Below, piece by piece: positions 53,102-61,743 of a DNA stretch of 64,000 nt. The notes under the pieces were generated by a model. That model saw only the letters and a list, made by a program, of their open reading frames with translations. It searched no databases and was not told the origin of the DNA. The position numbers and the translations under genes are program-made. Origin of the DNA: Leekyejoonella antrihumi (GTDB lineage Bacteria; Actinomycetota; Actinomycetes; Actinomycetales; Dermatophilaceae); assembly GCF_007845645.1 (NCBI RefSeq), contig NZ_VCQV01000004.1:1-64000 (forward strand), written 5' to 3'. How positions within the stretch are numbered: the first letter of the stretch is position 1; every line of letters begins with the position of its first letter.

Positions 53102-54292
53102 TTACAGCGACAGCCGCCTGGCGCCGTCGGCCGGCTTCGCGGTGAATGCCACGGGTTCGGCGTGGCCGGCCCGGGTCGCGGCGGCCGCGCAGGCGGTGGC
53201 GATCGGTCCTGCGGCGTCCTGCTCGACCAGCGCGATCACGCAGCCGCCGAAGCCTCCCCCGGTCATCCGGGCACCGTGTGCGCCGGCGGCGATCGCGGCC
53301 TCCTGGATCGTGTCCACGGCGGGCACGGTGATCTCGAAGTCGTCCCGCATGGACGTATGCGAATCGTTCAGCAGCGTGCCGATGCGTCGGGGATCGTCTC
53401 CGGACCGGAGCATCTCGGCCACCAGCTCGACGCGATGGCTGTCGGTGATCACGTGCCGCGCCCGGCGGGCCAGCAGCTCCGGCAGCTTGGTCAGCGTGGT
53501 GTCCAGTGCCTCGACGGGCACGTCGCGCAGCTCCTTTACCGCAAGCCGCAGGGCGGCCTCCTCGCAGGACTGCCGGCGCTCGGCATACTCTCCGTCGACC
53601 AGCGAGTGCGGCGCCCGGCTGTCGATGACCAGCAGCGAGAGACCGAATGTGCCCAGCGCGAAGGGAATCTGGGCAACGTCGACCGATCGGGTGTCGATCT
53701 GCATGGCATGGCCGGCTCGGCCGCAGACCGACGCAAGCTGGTCCATGACGCCGGTGGGTGCACCGGCGATCTCGTTCTCGGCATCGCGACCCAGCGCGGC
53801 GATCGTGGGGTCGTCGAGCGACCAGCCCTGCAGGTCGGCCCATGCCTTGGCGGTCACGCAGGAGAGCGCGGCGGAGGAGGACAGGCCGGAGCCGCTCGGG
53901 ACGTTCGAGCGCAACGCGATGTCGAGTCCCTGCACCGGCAGCCCGCGCTCGGCGGCCGCCCAGCCCACTCCGGCGACGTAGGCGGCCCAGCCCAGGTCGC
54001 TTCCGGGATGCACAGTGGTCAGGTCGATCTTCCGAGATCCCTTGCGGCCCTTGACATTCGCGCTACGCACTCGCAGACTTCGGTCCTCGCGCCGCCGCAC
54101 GGCCGCAACCGTGCCGATCGGAAGGGCGATCGGGAGCACGAACCCGCCGTTGTAGTCGGTGTGCTCGCCGATGATGTTGACGCGGCCCGGTGCCCACCAG
54201 ACTCCGTCCGGCTCCCCGCCGTATGCGCGATGGAAGACCTCCAGCGCGTCAGACTCGTCGATCGCTCGCGGCGGCTGGAGTGGGCCGGTCAC
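53102..54292 (-). CDS. galK: Galactokinase
   Basis: A 396-residue GHMP kinase that makes galactose-1-phosphate. Signature GRVNIIGEHTDYNGGFVLP at about 36-54, ATP loop NVPSGSGLSSSAALS near 128-142, and C-terminal GARMTGGGFGGCVIAL are intact. It starts at GTG 54292, overlapping the galT stop. It is the last gene of the bioA-bioF-bioD-galT-galK run; galE is not in the window. Confidence 0.94.
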   Translation of the reverse strand: MTGPLQPPRAIDESDALEVFHRAYGGEPDGVWWAPGRVNIIGEHTDYNGGFVLPIALPIGTVAAVRRREDRSLRVRSANVKGRKGSRKIDLTTVHPGSDLGWAAYVAGVGWAAAERGLPVQGLDIALRSNVPSGSGLSSSAALSCVTAKAWADLQGWSLDDPTIAALGRDAENEIAGAPTGVMDQLASVCGRAGHAMQIDTRSVDVAQIPFALGTFGLSLLVIDSRAPHSLVDGEYAERRQSCEEAALRLAVKELRDVPVEALDTTLTKLPELLARRARHVITDSHRVELVAEMLRSGDDPRRIGTLLNDSHTSMRDDFEITVPAVDTIQEAAIAAGAHGARMTGGGFGGCVIALVEQDAAGPIATACAAAATRAGHAEPVAFTAKPADGARRLSL

Positions 54293-55371
54293 GAGGCGGC
54301 GTCCCGCAGCCGCTCGGCCAGCTGCTCGGGTAGTCCGTCGTTGACGAACGCGCCCTGCCCCGACTCGGATCCGGCGAGATACTTGATCTTGCCCTCGGCG
54401 CGGCGCACGGAGTAGAGCTCGAGGTGCAGCCAGGCCTGCTCGCGGTGCTCACGAACGGGAGCCTGCTGCCAGGCGGCGATGTAGGGCGTCGGTGGGGTGT
54501 AGGCGCGGTCGAACCGCTGGAGAATGTCGAGATAGACCGCGGTGAAGTCATCGCGCTGCGCGTCGTCCAGTCCGGGCAGGTCGGGCACCTGGCGCTTGGG
54601 GTAGAAGTGCACCTCCATAGGCCACCGAGCCGCGAACGGCACGAATGCGATCCACTCGCTCGAGTCGATGAGAACCCTTGAGCCATCGGCAATCTCGGCC
54701 TTGATGGTATCACCGAAGAGGTTACTGTCGTGCTCGGCGGCGTAGGCCTCTGCCCGGGTCAGCTCCGTCAGCGCCCGTGGCGGGATGAAGGGGTAGGCAT
54801 AGATCTGGCCGTGCGGATGCTGGAGCGTCACGCCGATCTCGACGCCGCGGTTCTCGAACGGGAAGACGTGCTGGACGGTCTCGATCCCCGACAGGTCGCG
54901 GGTCCGGTCGGCCCAGGCATCCACGACCAGACGCGCCTCAGCGCTCGAAAGCTGGGCAAACGACGTGTCGTGGCTGCTCGTGAAGCAGATGACCTCGCAA
55001 CGGCCCGCGCCAGGGCGGGTCTGCTCCAGGCCCTCCAGGTTCGTCACCGAGGTGTCGTCCAGATAGGTGGACAGGGACGGGAATCGGTTCTCGAAGGCGA
55101 CGACCTGGTAGTCGCTGGAAGGGACTTCAGACAGGCGCCCGTCGGTGGTCGGGCACAGCGGGCACTGGTCCGCCGGGGGCATGTAGGTGCGCGACTGACG
55201 ATGTGACGCGACTGCGATCCACTCGTCGGTCAGTGGATCCAGGCGCATCTGCGAGGTGCTCGTTGCCTGCGCCAGATCGCGCCGGTCCGGGACGGCCACC
55301 CGCCGGGTGCCGTCAGCGTCATACCAGATGATCTCGCGCCCGTCCGCGAGCCGACCTGTCGTGCGCTGCAT
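54289..55371 (-). CDS. galT: Galactose-1-phosphate uridylyltransferase
   Basis: A 360-residue HIT-superfamily enzyme exchanging UMP between UDP-glucose and galactose-1-phosphate. Zinc site CPLC near the N-terminus, uridine region YQVVAFENRFPSLS, catalytic HPHGQ (GVTLQHPHGQIYAYPF), and a second GMP-like C-terminal half are present. The ATG at 55371 overlaps the bioD stop (ATGA) and is preferred over an ATG 15 bp upstream. Translation is coupled with bioD and galK. Confidence 0.94.
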   Translation of the reverse strand: MQRTTGRLADGREIIWYDADGTRRVAVPDRRDLAQATSTSQMRLDPLTDEWIAVASHRQSRTYMPPADQCPLCPTTDGRLSEVPSSDYQVVAFENRFPSLSTYLDDTSVTNLEGLEQTRPGAGRCEVICFTSSHDTSFAQLSSAEARLVVDAWADRTRDLSGIETVQHVFPFENRGVEIGVTLQHPHGQIYAYPFIPPRALTELTRAEAYAAEHDSNLFGDTIKAEIADGSRVLIDSSEWIAFVPFAARWPMEVHFYPKRQVPDLPGLDDAQRDDFTAVYLDILQRFDRAYTPPTPYIAAWQQAPVREHREQAWLHLELYSVRRAEGKIKYLAGSESGQGAFVNDGLPEQLAERLRDAAS

Positions 55372-56105
55372 CACAGATGCACCCATCCTTCTGCCAGGGA
55401 CTGGAACTGTGCCGGGTCCAACTGGGCCGCGCCCGCAGGGACCCCACCGATGAGGAACCCGCCGGCCAGGTCCGAGAGCTCTTCGACGTTCGTCTTGGCG
55501 GCGAGATCCGGTGTGGGTGACTGAGAGCCAACGACCACGCCGAGGAGATCAAGGCCCCGGTGCGCCAGCGCCTCCAGCGTCAGGGCGGTGTGGTTCAGCG
55601 TGCCGAGGCCCTCTTGAACGACCACGACGAATCCGACGCGCAGCTCGCCGGCGCCAAGGGCAGCGGCGATGCTCGTGAGGTCGCCGCCTTCGGAGTCCAG
55701 GTGCACGAGCAGCCCGCCGGAGCCTTCCACGAGCACGACGTCGTAGTTGTCGCTGCGGGCGAGCGTGCCCACGGACGCGGCGTGCTCGGCCACCGTGGGG
55801 ATCGACAGTCCGGCCCGCCGGGCCGCGACGTCAGGGGCCAGCGGGTCGGGCAACCGCACGTTTTCGAAGGTGGCGATGCCGGGGCCCGCCAACCGGGTGA
55901 CTTCGGCCATGTCGCCGGGTTCGCCCGGCTGCAGGCCGGTTTGAGCAGGTTTGACGACCGCGACCCGTTGGTGACGCGCATGCAGCGCCGCGGCAAGCGC
56001 CGCAGTGACCACGGTCTTGCCCACCTCCGTGCTGGTGCCGGTCACGCACATGATCGGGCAGGGCGTGACGGGGTCGGTGGGCCGGCTCGGCGGGGTGCTA
56101 GTCAT
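55371..56105 (-). CDS. bioD: Dethiobiotin synthetase
   Basis: A 244-residue enzyme closing the ureido ring of dethiobiotin from 7,8-diaminopelargonate, CO2 and ATP. P-loop GTSTEVGKTVV at about 23-33, KPAQTGLQPGEPGD (substrate lysine) near 52-65, and VEGSGGLLVHLD near 124-135 are typical. It overlaps bioF by 8 bp upstream and galT by 1-4 bp downstream. Confidence 0.94.
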   Translation of the reverse strand: MTSTPPSRPTDPVTPCPIMCVTGTSTEVGKTVVTAALAAALHARHQRVAVVKPAQTGLQPGEPGDMAEVTRLAGPGIATFENVRLPDPLAPDVAARRAGLSIPTVAEHAASVGTLARSDNYDVVLVEGSGGLLVHLDSEGGDLTSIAAALGAGELRVGFVVVVQEGLGTLNHTALTLEALAHRGLDLLGVVVGSQSPTPDLAAKTNVEELSDLAGGFLIGGVPAGAAQLDPAQFQSLAEGWVHL

Positions 56106-57231
56106 GGCGGGATCGCCTCACGACCTCGCGCAGTGCAGCTGCGCAGAAGTCCAGGTCGGTTTCGGACAGGTTGGCGTGGGCGGTCAGCCGCAGCCGGGAG
56201 ATGCCGTCGGGGGTCGACGGCGGCCGGAAGCAACCGATGCGTATGCCGTGTGCGGCGCAGACATCGACCGCGGCCAGCGCCGCGTGGGGGCTCGCCATCG
56301 GCACCGACAGCACGGCGCCATCCGGATGCGCGACCTCGCAGGCCGTGGCCAGGCGGTCGGCCGCGATCTGGACGCGCTTGACCAGGTCGGGCTCCTGCGC
56401 CAGCACCTCAAGGGCGCCGATCGCGGCCCCGGCCGACGCCGGAGCGAGCCCAGTGTCGTAGATGAAGGGGCGCGCCGTGTTGACCAGGTGCTCGCGCACG
56501 ATGTGCGAACCGAAGAAGGCGCCACCTTGGGCGGCAAGCGACTTGGACAAGCTGGTGGTGGCGACCACCCGCTCGTGATCAGCCATCCCGAGTGAGCCGA
56601 GCATGCCTTCGCCCCGGTCGCCGATGACGCCGATCGCGTGCGCCTCGTCGACCATGAGCAGCGCGTCATGCCGCTCGACCAGGTCGAGCAGCTCGAGCAG
56701 CGGGGCCTGGTCGCCCAGCACCGAGAAGATGGACTCGACGACGACGAGAGCTCTGGGTTGGGTGCGGCCGGCGAGCGCGTGGGCAACCGCCTGCACGTCC
56801 TTGTGCGGTACGACCTGCACGGTGCCGCGGGCCAGGCGGGCCGCATCGACGATCGACGCGTGGTTGTGCGCATCGGAGATGATCAGCGTGTCGCGGTCGG
56901 CCAGCGCGGTGAGCACCCCGAGATTGGCGTGGTAGCCGGTCGAGAAGGCGAGCGCGGTGGCCGCACCGGTGAGCGACGCGATCGCCCTCTCGAGCTCCTC
57001 GTGGACCCGCCAGGTGCCGGTGACCAGGCGCGATGCCCCCGCTCCGGCGCCGAACTCCTCGGCCGCCGCGATCGATGCGGAGAGCACGCGTTCGTCCCGG
57101 CGCAGGCCCAGATAGTCGTTGCCCGCGAGGTCGATCAAGTTGCGTGACTTGTGGACGACCAGACGCCGCGTCAGTCCCGCGGTGTCGCGGTCCGATGCGG
57201 CCTGTGTCAACCACTGCGTGAAGGAGTTCAC
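56098..57231 (-). CDS. bioF: 8-amino-7-oxononanoate synthase
   Basis: A 377-residue PLP enzyme joining pimeloyl thioester and alanine. DLAGNDYLGLRRD near 34-46, DEAHAIGVIGDRGEGMLG, PLP lysine in TTSLSKSLAAQGG, and GSHIVREHLVNTARPFIYDT are intact. It starts at GTG 57231, overlapping the bioA stop by GTGA. No pimelate-forming gene (bioC, bioH, bioW or bioI) is seen here. Confidence 0.94.
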   Translation of the reverse strand: MNSFTQWLTQAASDRDTAGLTRRLVVHKSRNLIDLAGNDYLGLRRDERVLSASIAAAEEFGAGAGASRLVTGTWRVHEELERAIASLTGAATALAFSTGYHANLGVLTALADRDTLIISDAHNHASIVDAARLARGTVQVVPHKDVQAVAHALAGRTQPRALVVVESIFSVLGDQAPLLELLDLVERHDALLMVDEAHAIGVIGDRGEGMLGSLGMADHERVVATTSLSKSLAAQGGAFFGSHIVREHLVNTARPFIYDTGLAPASAGAAIGALEVLAQEPDLVKRVQIAADRLATACEVAHPDGAVLSVPMASPHAALAAVDVCAAHGIRIGCFRPPSTPDGISRLRLTAHANLSETDLDFCAAALREVVRRSRHD

Positions 57232-58562
57232 CCGTGCACCTCCTGGATGGCCTCCACCATTGCACGGCCGATCAGCGCAATGTCATCTGCGTCGCTCACA
57301 AAAGGTGGCATCGCATAGACCAGGTCGCGGAACGGGCGCACCCATACGCCACGTCGCAGGGCCGCCGCGATCACGCGTTCGACGTCCACCGGCTCGTGCA
57401 GCTGGATCACGCCGACGGCGCCGAGCGTGCGCACGTCCCGGACGCAGTCGAGCGCCCGCGCCGGGTCGAGCGCCTCGTCCAGCTCGGCTTGCATGCGCTC
57501 GGTCCGCTGCAGGGTGTGCGAGCCGATGAGGTCGAGGCTGGCGCAGGCGACGGCACAGGCCAGCGGGTTGCCCATGAAGGTCGGCCCGTGCATGAGCGCG
57601 CCCGCGCTGCCCGAGCTGACCGCCTCGGCGACCGCGCGGGTGCACAGCACTGCGGCAAGGGTCAGATATCCGCCGGTGAGGGCCTTGCCGGTGCACATGA
57701 TGTCGGGCACCACCGCGCAGCGATCGGCGGCCCACATCGTGCCGGTGCGCCCGAGACCGGTCGCGATCTCGTCGAAGATCACCAGGGCTCCCGACTCGCG
57801 AGCGAGTGCGGCCAGCAGCGCCACGGCCTGCGGCGGATAGATGTGCATGCCGCCGGCGCCCTGCAGCACCGGCTCCAGGACGACCGCGGCCACGTCGTCG
57901 GCATGCTGCGCATACAGCGCTCGCACCTGCCGCTCCCACTCCGCGTAGGTGGGCGTGTCGGCATCCAGCCCGGCCGGCGGTCGCGGGGCGAAGACCTGCT
58001 GCGGCAGCACGCCGCGAAACAGCGTGTGCATGCCGTCCAGCGGGTCGCAGACGCTCATCGGCGCCAGCGTGTCGCCGTGGTAGCCGCCGCGGATGGTGAA
58101 CATCGTGCGGCGTGGGCGACCGGCGGCCGCATGCGCCTGCCAGGCCAGCTTGAGTGCCACCTCGACGCTCACGGAGCCGGAGTCGGCGAGGAAAACCTGC
58201 TCCAGGGGTGCGTAGCCGTCCGCGCGAGGTGCCCGCTCGGTGAGGGCCCGCGCCAGCCGGATCGCCGGTTCGTTGGTCAGGCCGCCGAACATCACGTGCG
58301 ACATCCGCTCCAGCTGGTCGCGAGCGGCCGCGTCCAGCTGCGGCACGGCATACCCGTGCACGGCGCACCACCACGACGACATCGCGTCGACGACCTCGCG
58401 CACCGTCCCGTCGGTCTCGCGCAGCCGCAGCCGGATGCCGTTGGCGGACTCGACCAGTCGGGTGGTCGAGGGTGCGAGCGCGGAGGAGTAGGGGTGCCAG
58501 ACGTGTGCCCGATCGAAGTCGAGCAGATCGGTCACCTGCGGCGTGGCGAGGGGCTGGTGCAC
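57228..58562 (-). CDS. bioA: Adenosylmethionine-8-amino-7-oxononanoate aminotransferase
   Basis: A 444-residue class III aminotransferase making 7,8-diaminopelargonate. HVWHPYSSALAP (substrate loop), GGYHGDTLAPMSVCDP, IFDEIATGLGRTGTMWAADR and PLP lysine in CTGKALTGGYLTLAAVL are typical. The frame opens at TTG 58574, but I prefer the GTG at 58562; neither has a strong ribosome site. A perfect hairpin separates it from the upstream membrane-protein gene, so a promoter may lie there. Confidence 0.93.
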   Translation of the reverse strand: MHQPLATPQVTDLLDFDRAHVWHPYSSALAPSTTRLVESANGIRLRLRETDGTVREVVDAMSSWWCAVHGYAVPQLDAAARDQLERMSHVMFGGLTNEPAIRLARALTERAPRADGYAPLEQVFLADSGSVSVEVALKLAWQAHAAAGRPRRTMFTIRGGYHGDTLAPMSVCDPLDGMHTLFRGVLPQQVFAPRPPAGLDADTPTYAEWERQVRALYAQHADDVAAVVLEPVLQGAGGMHIYPPQAVALLAALARESGALVIFDEIATGLGRTGTMWAADRCAVVPDIMCTGKALTGGYLTLAAVLCTRAVAEAVSSGSAGALMHGPTFMGNPLACAVACASLDLIGSHTLQRTERMQAELDEALDPARALDCVRDVRTLGAVGVIQLHEPVDVERVIAAALRRGVWVRPFRDLVYAMPPFVSDADDIALIGRAMVEAIQEVHG

Positions 58563-58592
58563 TTCATCATCCAATCAGGGGCTGCCGACGGT

Positions 58593-58621
58593 GATGGCCG
58601 GAGGCAGCGCCTCCGGCCATC
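58593..58621. terminator. Terminator between the DUF4282 gene and bioA
   Basis: GATGGCCGGAGGC and GCCTCCGGCCATC form a perfect 13-bp stem with an AGC loop, 18 bp after the DUF4282 gene stop and before the bio-gal run. It should insulate the biotin-galactose operon. Confidence 0.8.
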
Positions 58622-58638
58622 AGACGGTGCATGCGATG

Positions 58639-59460
58639 TCAGTCCTTGCGCCGAGCGATGCGCGCGATGTTGAGCGCCACCTCGAGCAGGATCCGGACCA
58701 CGCCGACTACCAGCACGAGCCAGACGAGGTCGGTGACGGTGTTCACGATCGCGGTGCCCGTGCCCATGTGCTTGATGCTGGCGCCGCCGCCGAGGTCTTC
58801 GCTGCCGAAGTTGTAGAAGAGGTTCGACAAGAAGTGCAGCACGGCCCAGACGATCACGCCGAGGAAGACCAGTGATGACAGCTTCTCGGTCAGTGACTTC
58901 TTGAACTGCAGGTCGCTGAAGAGATCGCCGAGGCCGTCGCCGGCACCGCTGGCAACACCGGTTGCACCCGAGGTGAACTGGGACCCGAAGCCGCGCTGCT
59001 GCTGGGGCGGCGCCTGGCCGTAGGCGTGGTCGGTGGACTGGCCGTACGCCTGCTGCTGGCCGTAACCGCCCTGCTGGGGCTGCACCTGGCCGTAGGACTG
59101 GTCGGTGGACTGGCCGTAGTTCGCCTGCTGGGGCTGCTGCTGGCCGTAGTCCTGGGCCTGGCCGTAGGCGTGGTCGGTGGACTGGCCGTACGCCTGCTGC
59201 TGGGGCTGCTGCTGGCCGTAGTCCTGGGCCTGGCCGTAGGACTGGTCGGTGGACTGGCCGTAGGTTGCCTGCTGCGGCTGTGCCTGGGTGTAGCCCTCGT
59301 CGGCGGTCTCGCCGTAGGACTGCTGCTGAGCGGTGTGCTGGTCGTAGCCCTGTCCGAGGCTTCGCGCTTGACCCTGCTGAGGCTGGTACCCGCCGTACTG
59401 AGGCTGGTCCTCCTGGGCGTTGTCGCCCTCGTTCCAATCGCCGTTCGTCGGCTGAGACAT
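58639..59460 (-). CDS. DUF4282-like membrane protein with a Tyr/Gly/Gln repeat N-terminus
   Basis: A 273-residue protein. Residues 20-165 are built of YGQSTDQSYGQAQDYGQQQ-type repeats with no hydrophobic residues; residues 180-273 are a DUF4282 domain with two membrane helices (LSSLVFLGVIVWAVLHFLSN, and the last near LVWLVLVVGVVRILLEVALN). AAGGAGGAACC before the ATG at 59460 is a very strong ribosome site, so it is probably abundant. The repeat region is of prion-like composition. Role unknown. Confidence 0.82.
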   Translation of the reverse strand: MSQPTNGDWNEGDNAQEDQPQYGGYQPQQGQARSLGQGYDQHTAQQQSYGETADEGYTQAQPQQATYGQSTDQSYGQAQDYGQQQPQQQAYGQSTDHAYGQAQDYGQQQPQQANYGQSTDQSYGQVQPQQGGYGQQQAYGQSTDHAYGQAPPQQQRGFGSQFTSGATGVASGAGDGLGDLFSDLQFKKSLTEKLSSLVFLGVIVWAVLHFLSNLFYNFGSEDLGGGASIKHMGTGTAIVNTVTDLVWLVLVVGVVRILLEVALNIARIARRKD

Positions 59461-59559
59461 GGTTCCTCCTTGTCGGCGACCCGCGGCCGCTTCGGTGGTC
59501 TGTGCAGCACGGATGCGGCCGGACGACCGTATCCGCCGCATCGATGACTGATCTTTAGG

Positions 59560-59775
59560 CTATGCGAGACCCGGCGACGAATGCGTCAGGCCGTGTCGCG
59601 AGCAGGTAGCGGCCCACCCGGTCGGGGTGACCTGCACCTTCATCCGCCGGCGGCACTGGCCGCAGTAGCGCGGTGGTTCGAGCTGTAGGGCCAGCCCGCA
59701 GCCGGTGTGATCGACGCCGCCGACGTCCAGCGGTTCGCCGCAGTGCCCGCAGTACCCCGCAGTGTCCTCGGCCAC
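59560..59775 (-). CDS. bsaP: Biotin synthase auxiliary protein BsaP
   Basis: A 71-residue protein with Cys9, Cys12, Cys26, Cys38, Cys41 and Cys58 in two small knuckles ([26 protein letters not shown]). It directly follows bioB with 2 bp between them. In actinobacteria BsaP binds an iron-sulfur cluster and supports biotin synthase turnover. Size, cysteine pattern and position all fit. Confidence 0.85.
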   Translation of the reverse strand: MAEDTAGYCGHCGEPLDVGGVDHTGCGLALQLEPPRYCGQCRRRMKVQVTPTGWAATCSRHGLTHSSPGLA

Positions 59776-59777
59776 GG

Positions 59778-60791
59778 TCAGAGGGTCGCGTTCAGGGCCT
59801 TGATCGGCATCTGCAGGTCGTCGAGCAGCTCGAGGTCCTGGCGCGGGTCGCGGCCCAGGGTCGTCAGGTAGTTGCCGACGATGACCGCGTTGATCCCGCC
59901 GAGCAGACCGTCGCGGGTGCCCAGGTCGCCGAGCGTGAGCTCACGGCCGCCCGCATACCTCAAGATGGTGCGCGGCAGAGCCAGCCGGAAGGCCGCGATG
60001 GTCCGCAGCGCGTCCTTGCTGTCCATCATCGGCAGGTCGCCGAAGGGGGTGCCGGGGCGCGGGTTGAGGAAGTTCAGCGGCACCTCGTGCGGTTCCAGCG
60101 CGCCGAGCTGGGAGGCGAGCTCCGCACGCTGCTCGAGCGACTCACCCATACCGACCAGGCCGCCGCAGCACAGCTCCATCCCGGAGTCCTTGACCATCTG
60201 GCAGGTGCTCAGTCGCTCCTCGTAGGAGTGCGTGGTCACCACCTGCGGGAAGTAGGACTCGGCGGCCTCCAGGTTGTGGTTGTAGCGGTGCACGCCCATG
60301 TCGACCAGGTCGTCGACCTGCGCCTGCGTCAGCATGCCGAGGGAGGCGGCCACCTGGATGTCGACGGCTTCCTGGATCGCGTTCACCCCGTCGCGCATCT
60401 GCGTCATCAACTTGTCGTCCGGCCCGCGCACCGCGGCCACGATGCAGAACTCGGTGGCCCCGGTCGCCGCCGTCTGCTGCGCGGCGCGCACGAGCTCGGG
60501 GATGTTGAGCCACACCGAGCGCACCGGCGAGCTGAAGAGGCCGGACTGGCTGCAGAAGTGGCAGTCCTCCGGGCAGCCGCCGGTCTTGAGCGAGATGATC
60601 CCCTCGACCTCGATCTCCTCGCCGTTGTATTTCAGCCGCACCTCGTGGGCCAGCGCCAGCAGGTCCTCCAACTGGTCGTCGCCGGTCTGCAGGACCTCCA
60701 CCAGGTCGTCGTAGCCAAGCCGCTCGCCCTGCACGAGGACGCGATCGCGTGCGCGGTCGAGGATGGAGGTGACATTGGTGGTCGAAGTCAT
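59778..60791 (-). CDS. bioB: Biotin synthase
   Basis: A 337-residue radical SAM enzyme inserting sulfur into dethiobiotin. The radical SAM motif is Cys73-PED-Cys77-HF-Cys80; [24 protein letters not shown] and [14 protein letters not shown] follow, giving the auxiliary cluster ligands. The ATG at 60791 is preferred over a longer frame that reads into a REP-like hairpin. It is on the same strand as bioA/F/D but separated by the BsaP and DUF4282 genes. Confidence 0.94.
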   Translation of the reverse strand: MTSTTNVTSILDRARDRVLVQGERLGYDDLVEVLQTGDDQLEDLLALAHEVRLKYNGEEIEVEGIISLKTGGCPEDCHFCSQSGLFSSPVRSVWLNIPELVRAAQQTAATGATEFCIVAAVRGPDDKLMTQMRDGVNAIQEAVDIQVAASLGMLTQAQVDDLVDMGVHRYNHNLEAAESYFPQVVTTHSYEERLSTCQMVKDSGMELCCGGLVGMGESLEQRAELASQLGALEPHEVPLNFLNPRPGTPFGDLPMMDSKDALRTIAAFRLALPRTILRYAGGRELTLGDLGTRDGLLGGINAVIVGNYLTTLGRDPRQDLELLDDLQMPIKALNATL

Positions 60792-60861
60792 GACCGTCAT
60801 TGTCCCGGACCGAAGGCCGGTCGGCGATCCGGGTCCACCCGCCGGACGAGGTGGGCCGAGG

Positions 60862-60894
60862 TCGCATATCGACGCCGGCGATGCCCGTATGCGG
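60862..60894. repeat. REP-like hairpin element, copy C
   Basis: The same 33-bp element as copy A, with the first C of the outer arm changed to T; arms CGCATA/TATGCG and ATCG/CGAT. It lies 71 bp upstream of bioB and immediately before the frameshifted AbiEi-like gene. Confidence 0.8.
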
Positions 60895-60904
60895 GGTGGT
60901 GGCG

Positions 60905-61706
60905 TCATCGACCTGTGGATAACTCCGGAAGGCGTCCCCGATGCTGGCACGGTCATACGTATCACTCGGCGACCTCTGGATCCGACCCGGCCCTTCAGCC
61001 TCGCGCAGGCATGGGAGGCCGGGATCTCCCGCTCGGCCCTGGAGTCCGCCGGATACCACCGGCTGATGCACGACTGCTACCTGCGCCGATGTGCCGGTGA
61101 CCCAGCGCATTCTGATCGATGCCGCGTTGCTGGTCATGCCGAACGCCTGGTGCGTCACCCATCACACCGCGGCTCGGCTGCTGCGCGGGGTCGTGCCCGA
61201 CTCCTGTGTCGTCCACCTCGGCGGAGGTCGTTCGATCACGTCGAAGCGTGCCGAGGTGCAGGTGCATCGCTATGAAAGTCGTCCCGAGACGACGCTCGTG
61301 CGGGGAGTCCGGGTGACGTCGCCGGTGCGGACCGTGGAGCTGGATCTGGTGGATCTCGTGGTGCTCGCCGACTCCCTCGCTCGGTACGACGAGAAGCTCC
61401 CCGCACAGCTGGTGGCGGCCGCTTCACTGAGCACCGCGCGGGGCGCGAAGCGCGCCCGGCTGGCGGCGGCCCTGACGCGCACGGGGGCCGAGTCGACGCA
61501 CGAGTCACGGCTGCGCATGCTCATGGTGGTGGCCGGCCTACCCGAACCGGTCCTCAACCTGGAGCTGCGCGACGACGAGGGCAGGGTTCGCTATCGCATC
61601 GACCTGTCCTATCCGCCGGCCCGCCTCGCGATCGAGTACGACGGCAGGCATCACGCCGCTCGATCCGACGTGGCGGCGCTACTTCCCGGGCCGTCTCGGT
61701 CCGTGA
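60905..61706 (+). pseudogene. AbiEi/DUF559-like actinobacterial protein, frameshifted and truncated
   Basis: The N-terminal part ([32 protein letters not shown]) is in one frame; near 61088-61092 the family continues in another frame with VPVTQRILIDAALLVMPNAW, HHTAARLLRGVVPDSCVVHL, ESRLRMLMVVAGLPEPVLNL and RIDLSYPPARLAIEYDGRHH. The usual C-terminal nuclease-like end is missing, and a REP-like hairpin begins where it should continue. The family resembles type IV antitoxin/AbiEi-like proteins with a Vsr/DUF559 tail. No toxin is adjacent. Confidence 0.78.
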
Positions 61707-61739
61707 CCGCATATCGACGCCGGCGATGCCAGCATGCGG
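61707..61739. repeat. REP-like hairpin element, copy D
   Basis: The same 33-bp element, with two changes in the right arm (CCAGCATGCGG). It starts where the AbiEi-like frame loses its family match and ends 4 bp before the response-regulator stop, so it may terminate that transcript. Confidence 0.75.
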
Positions 61740-61743
61740 CGCG

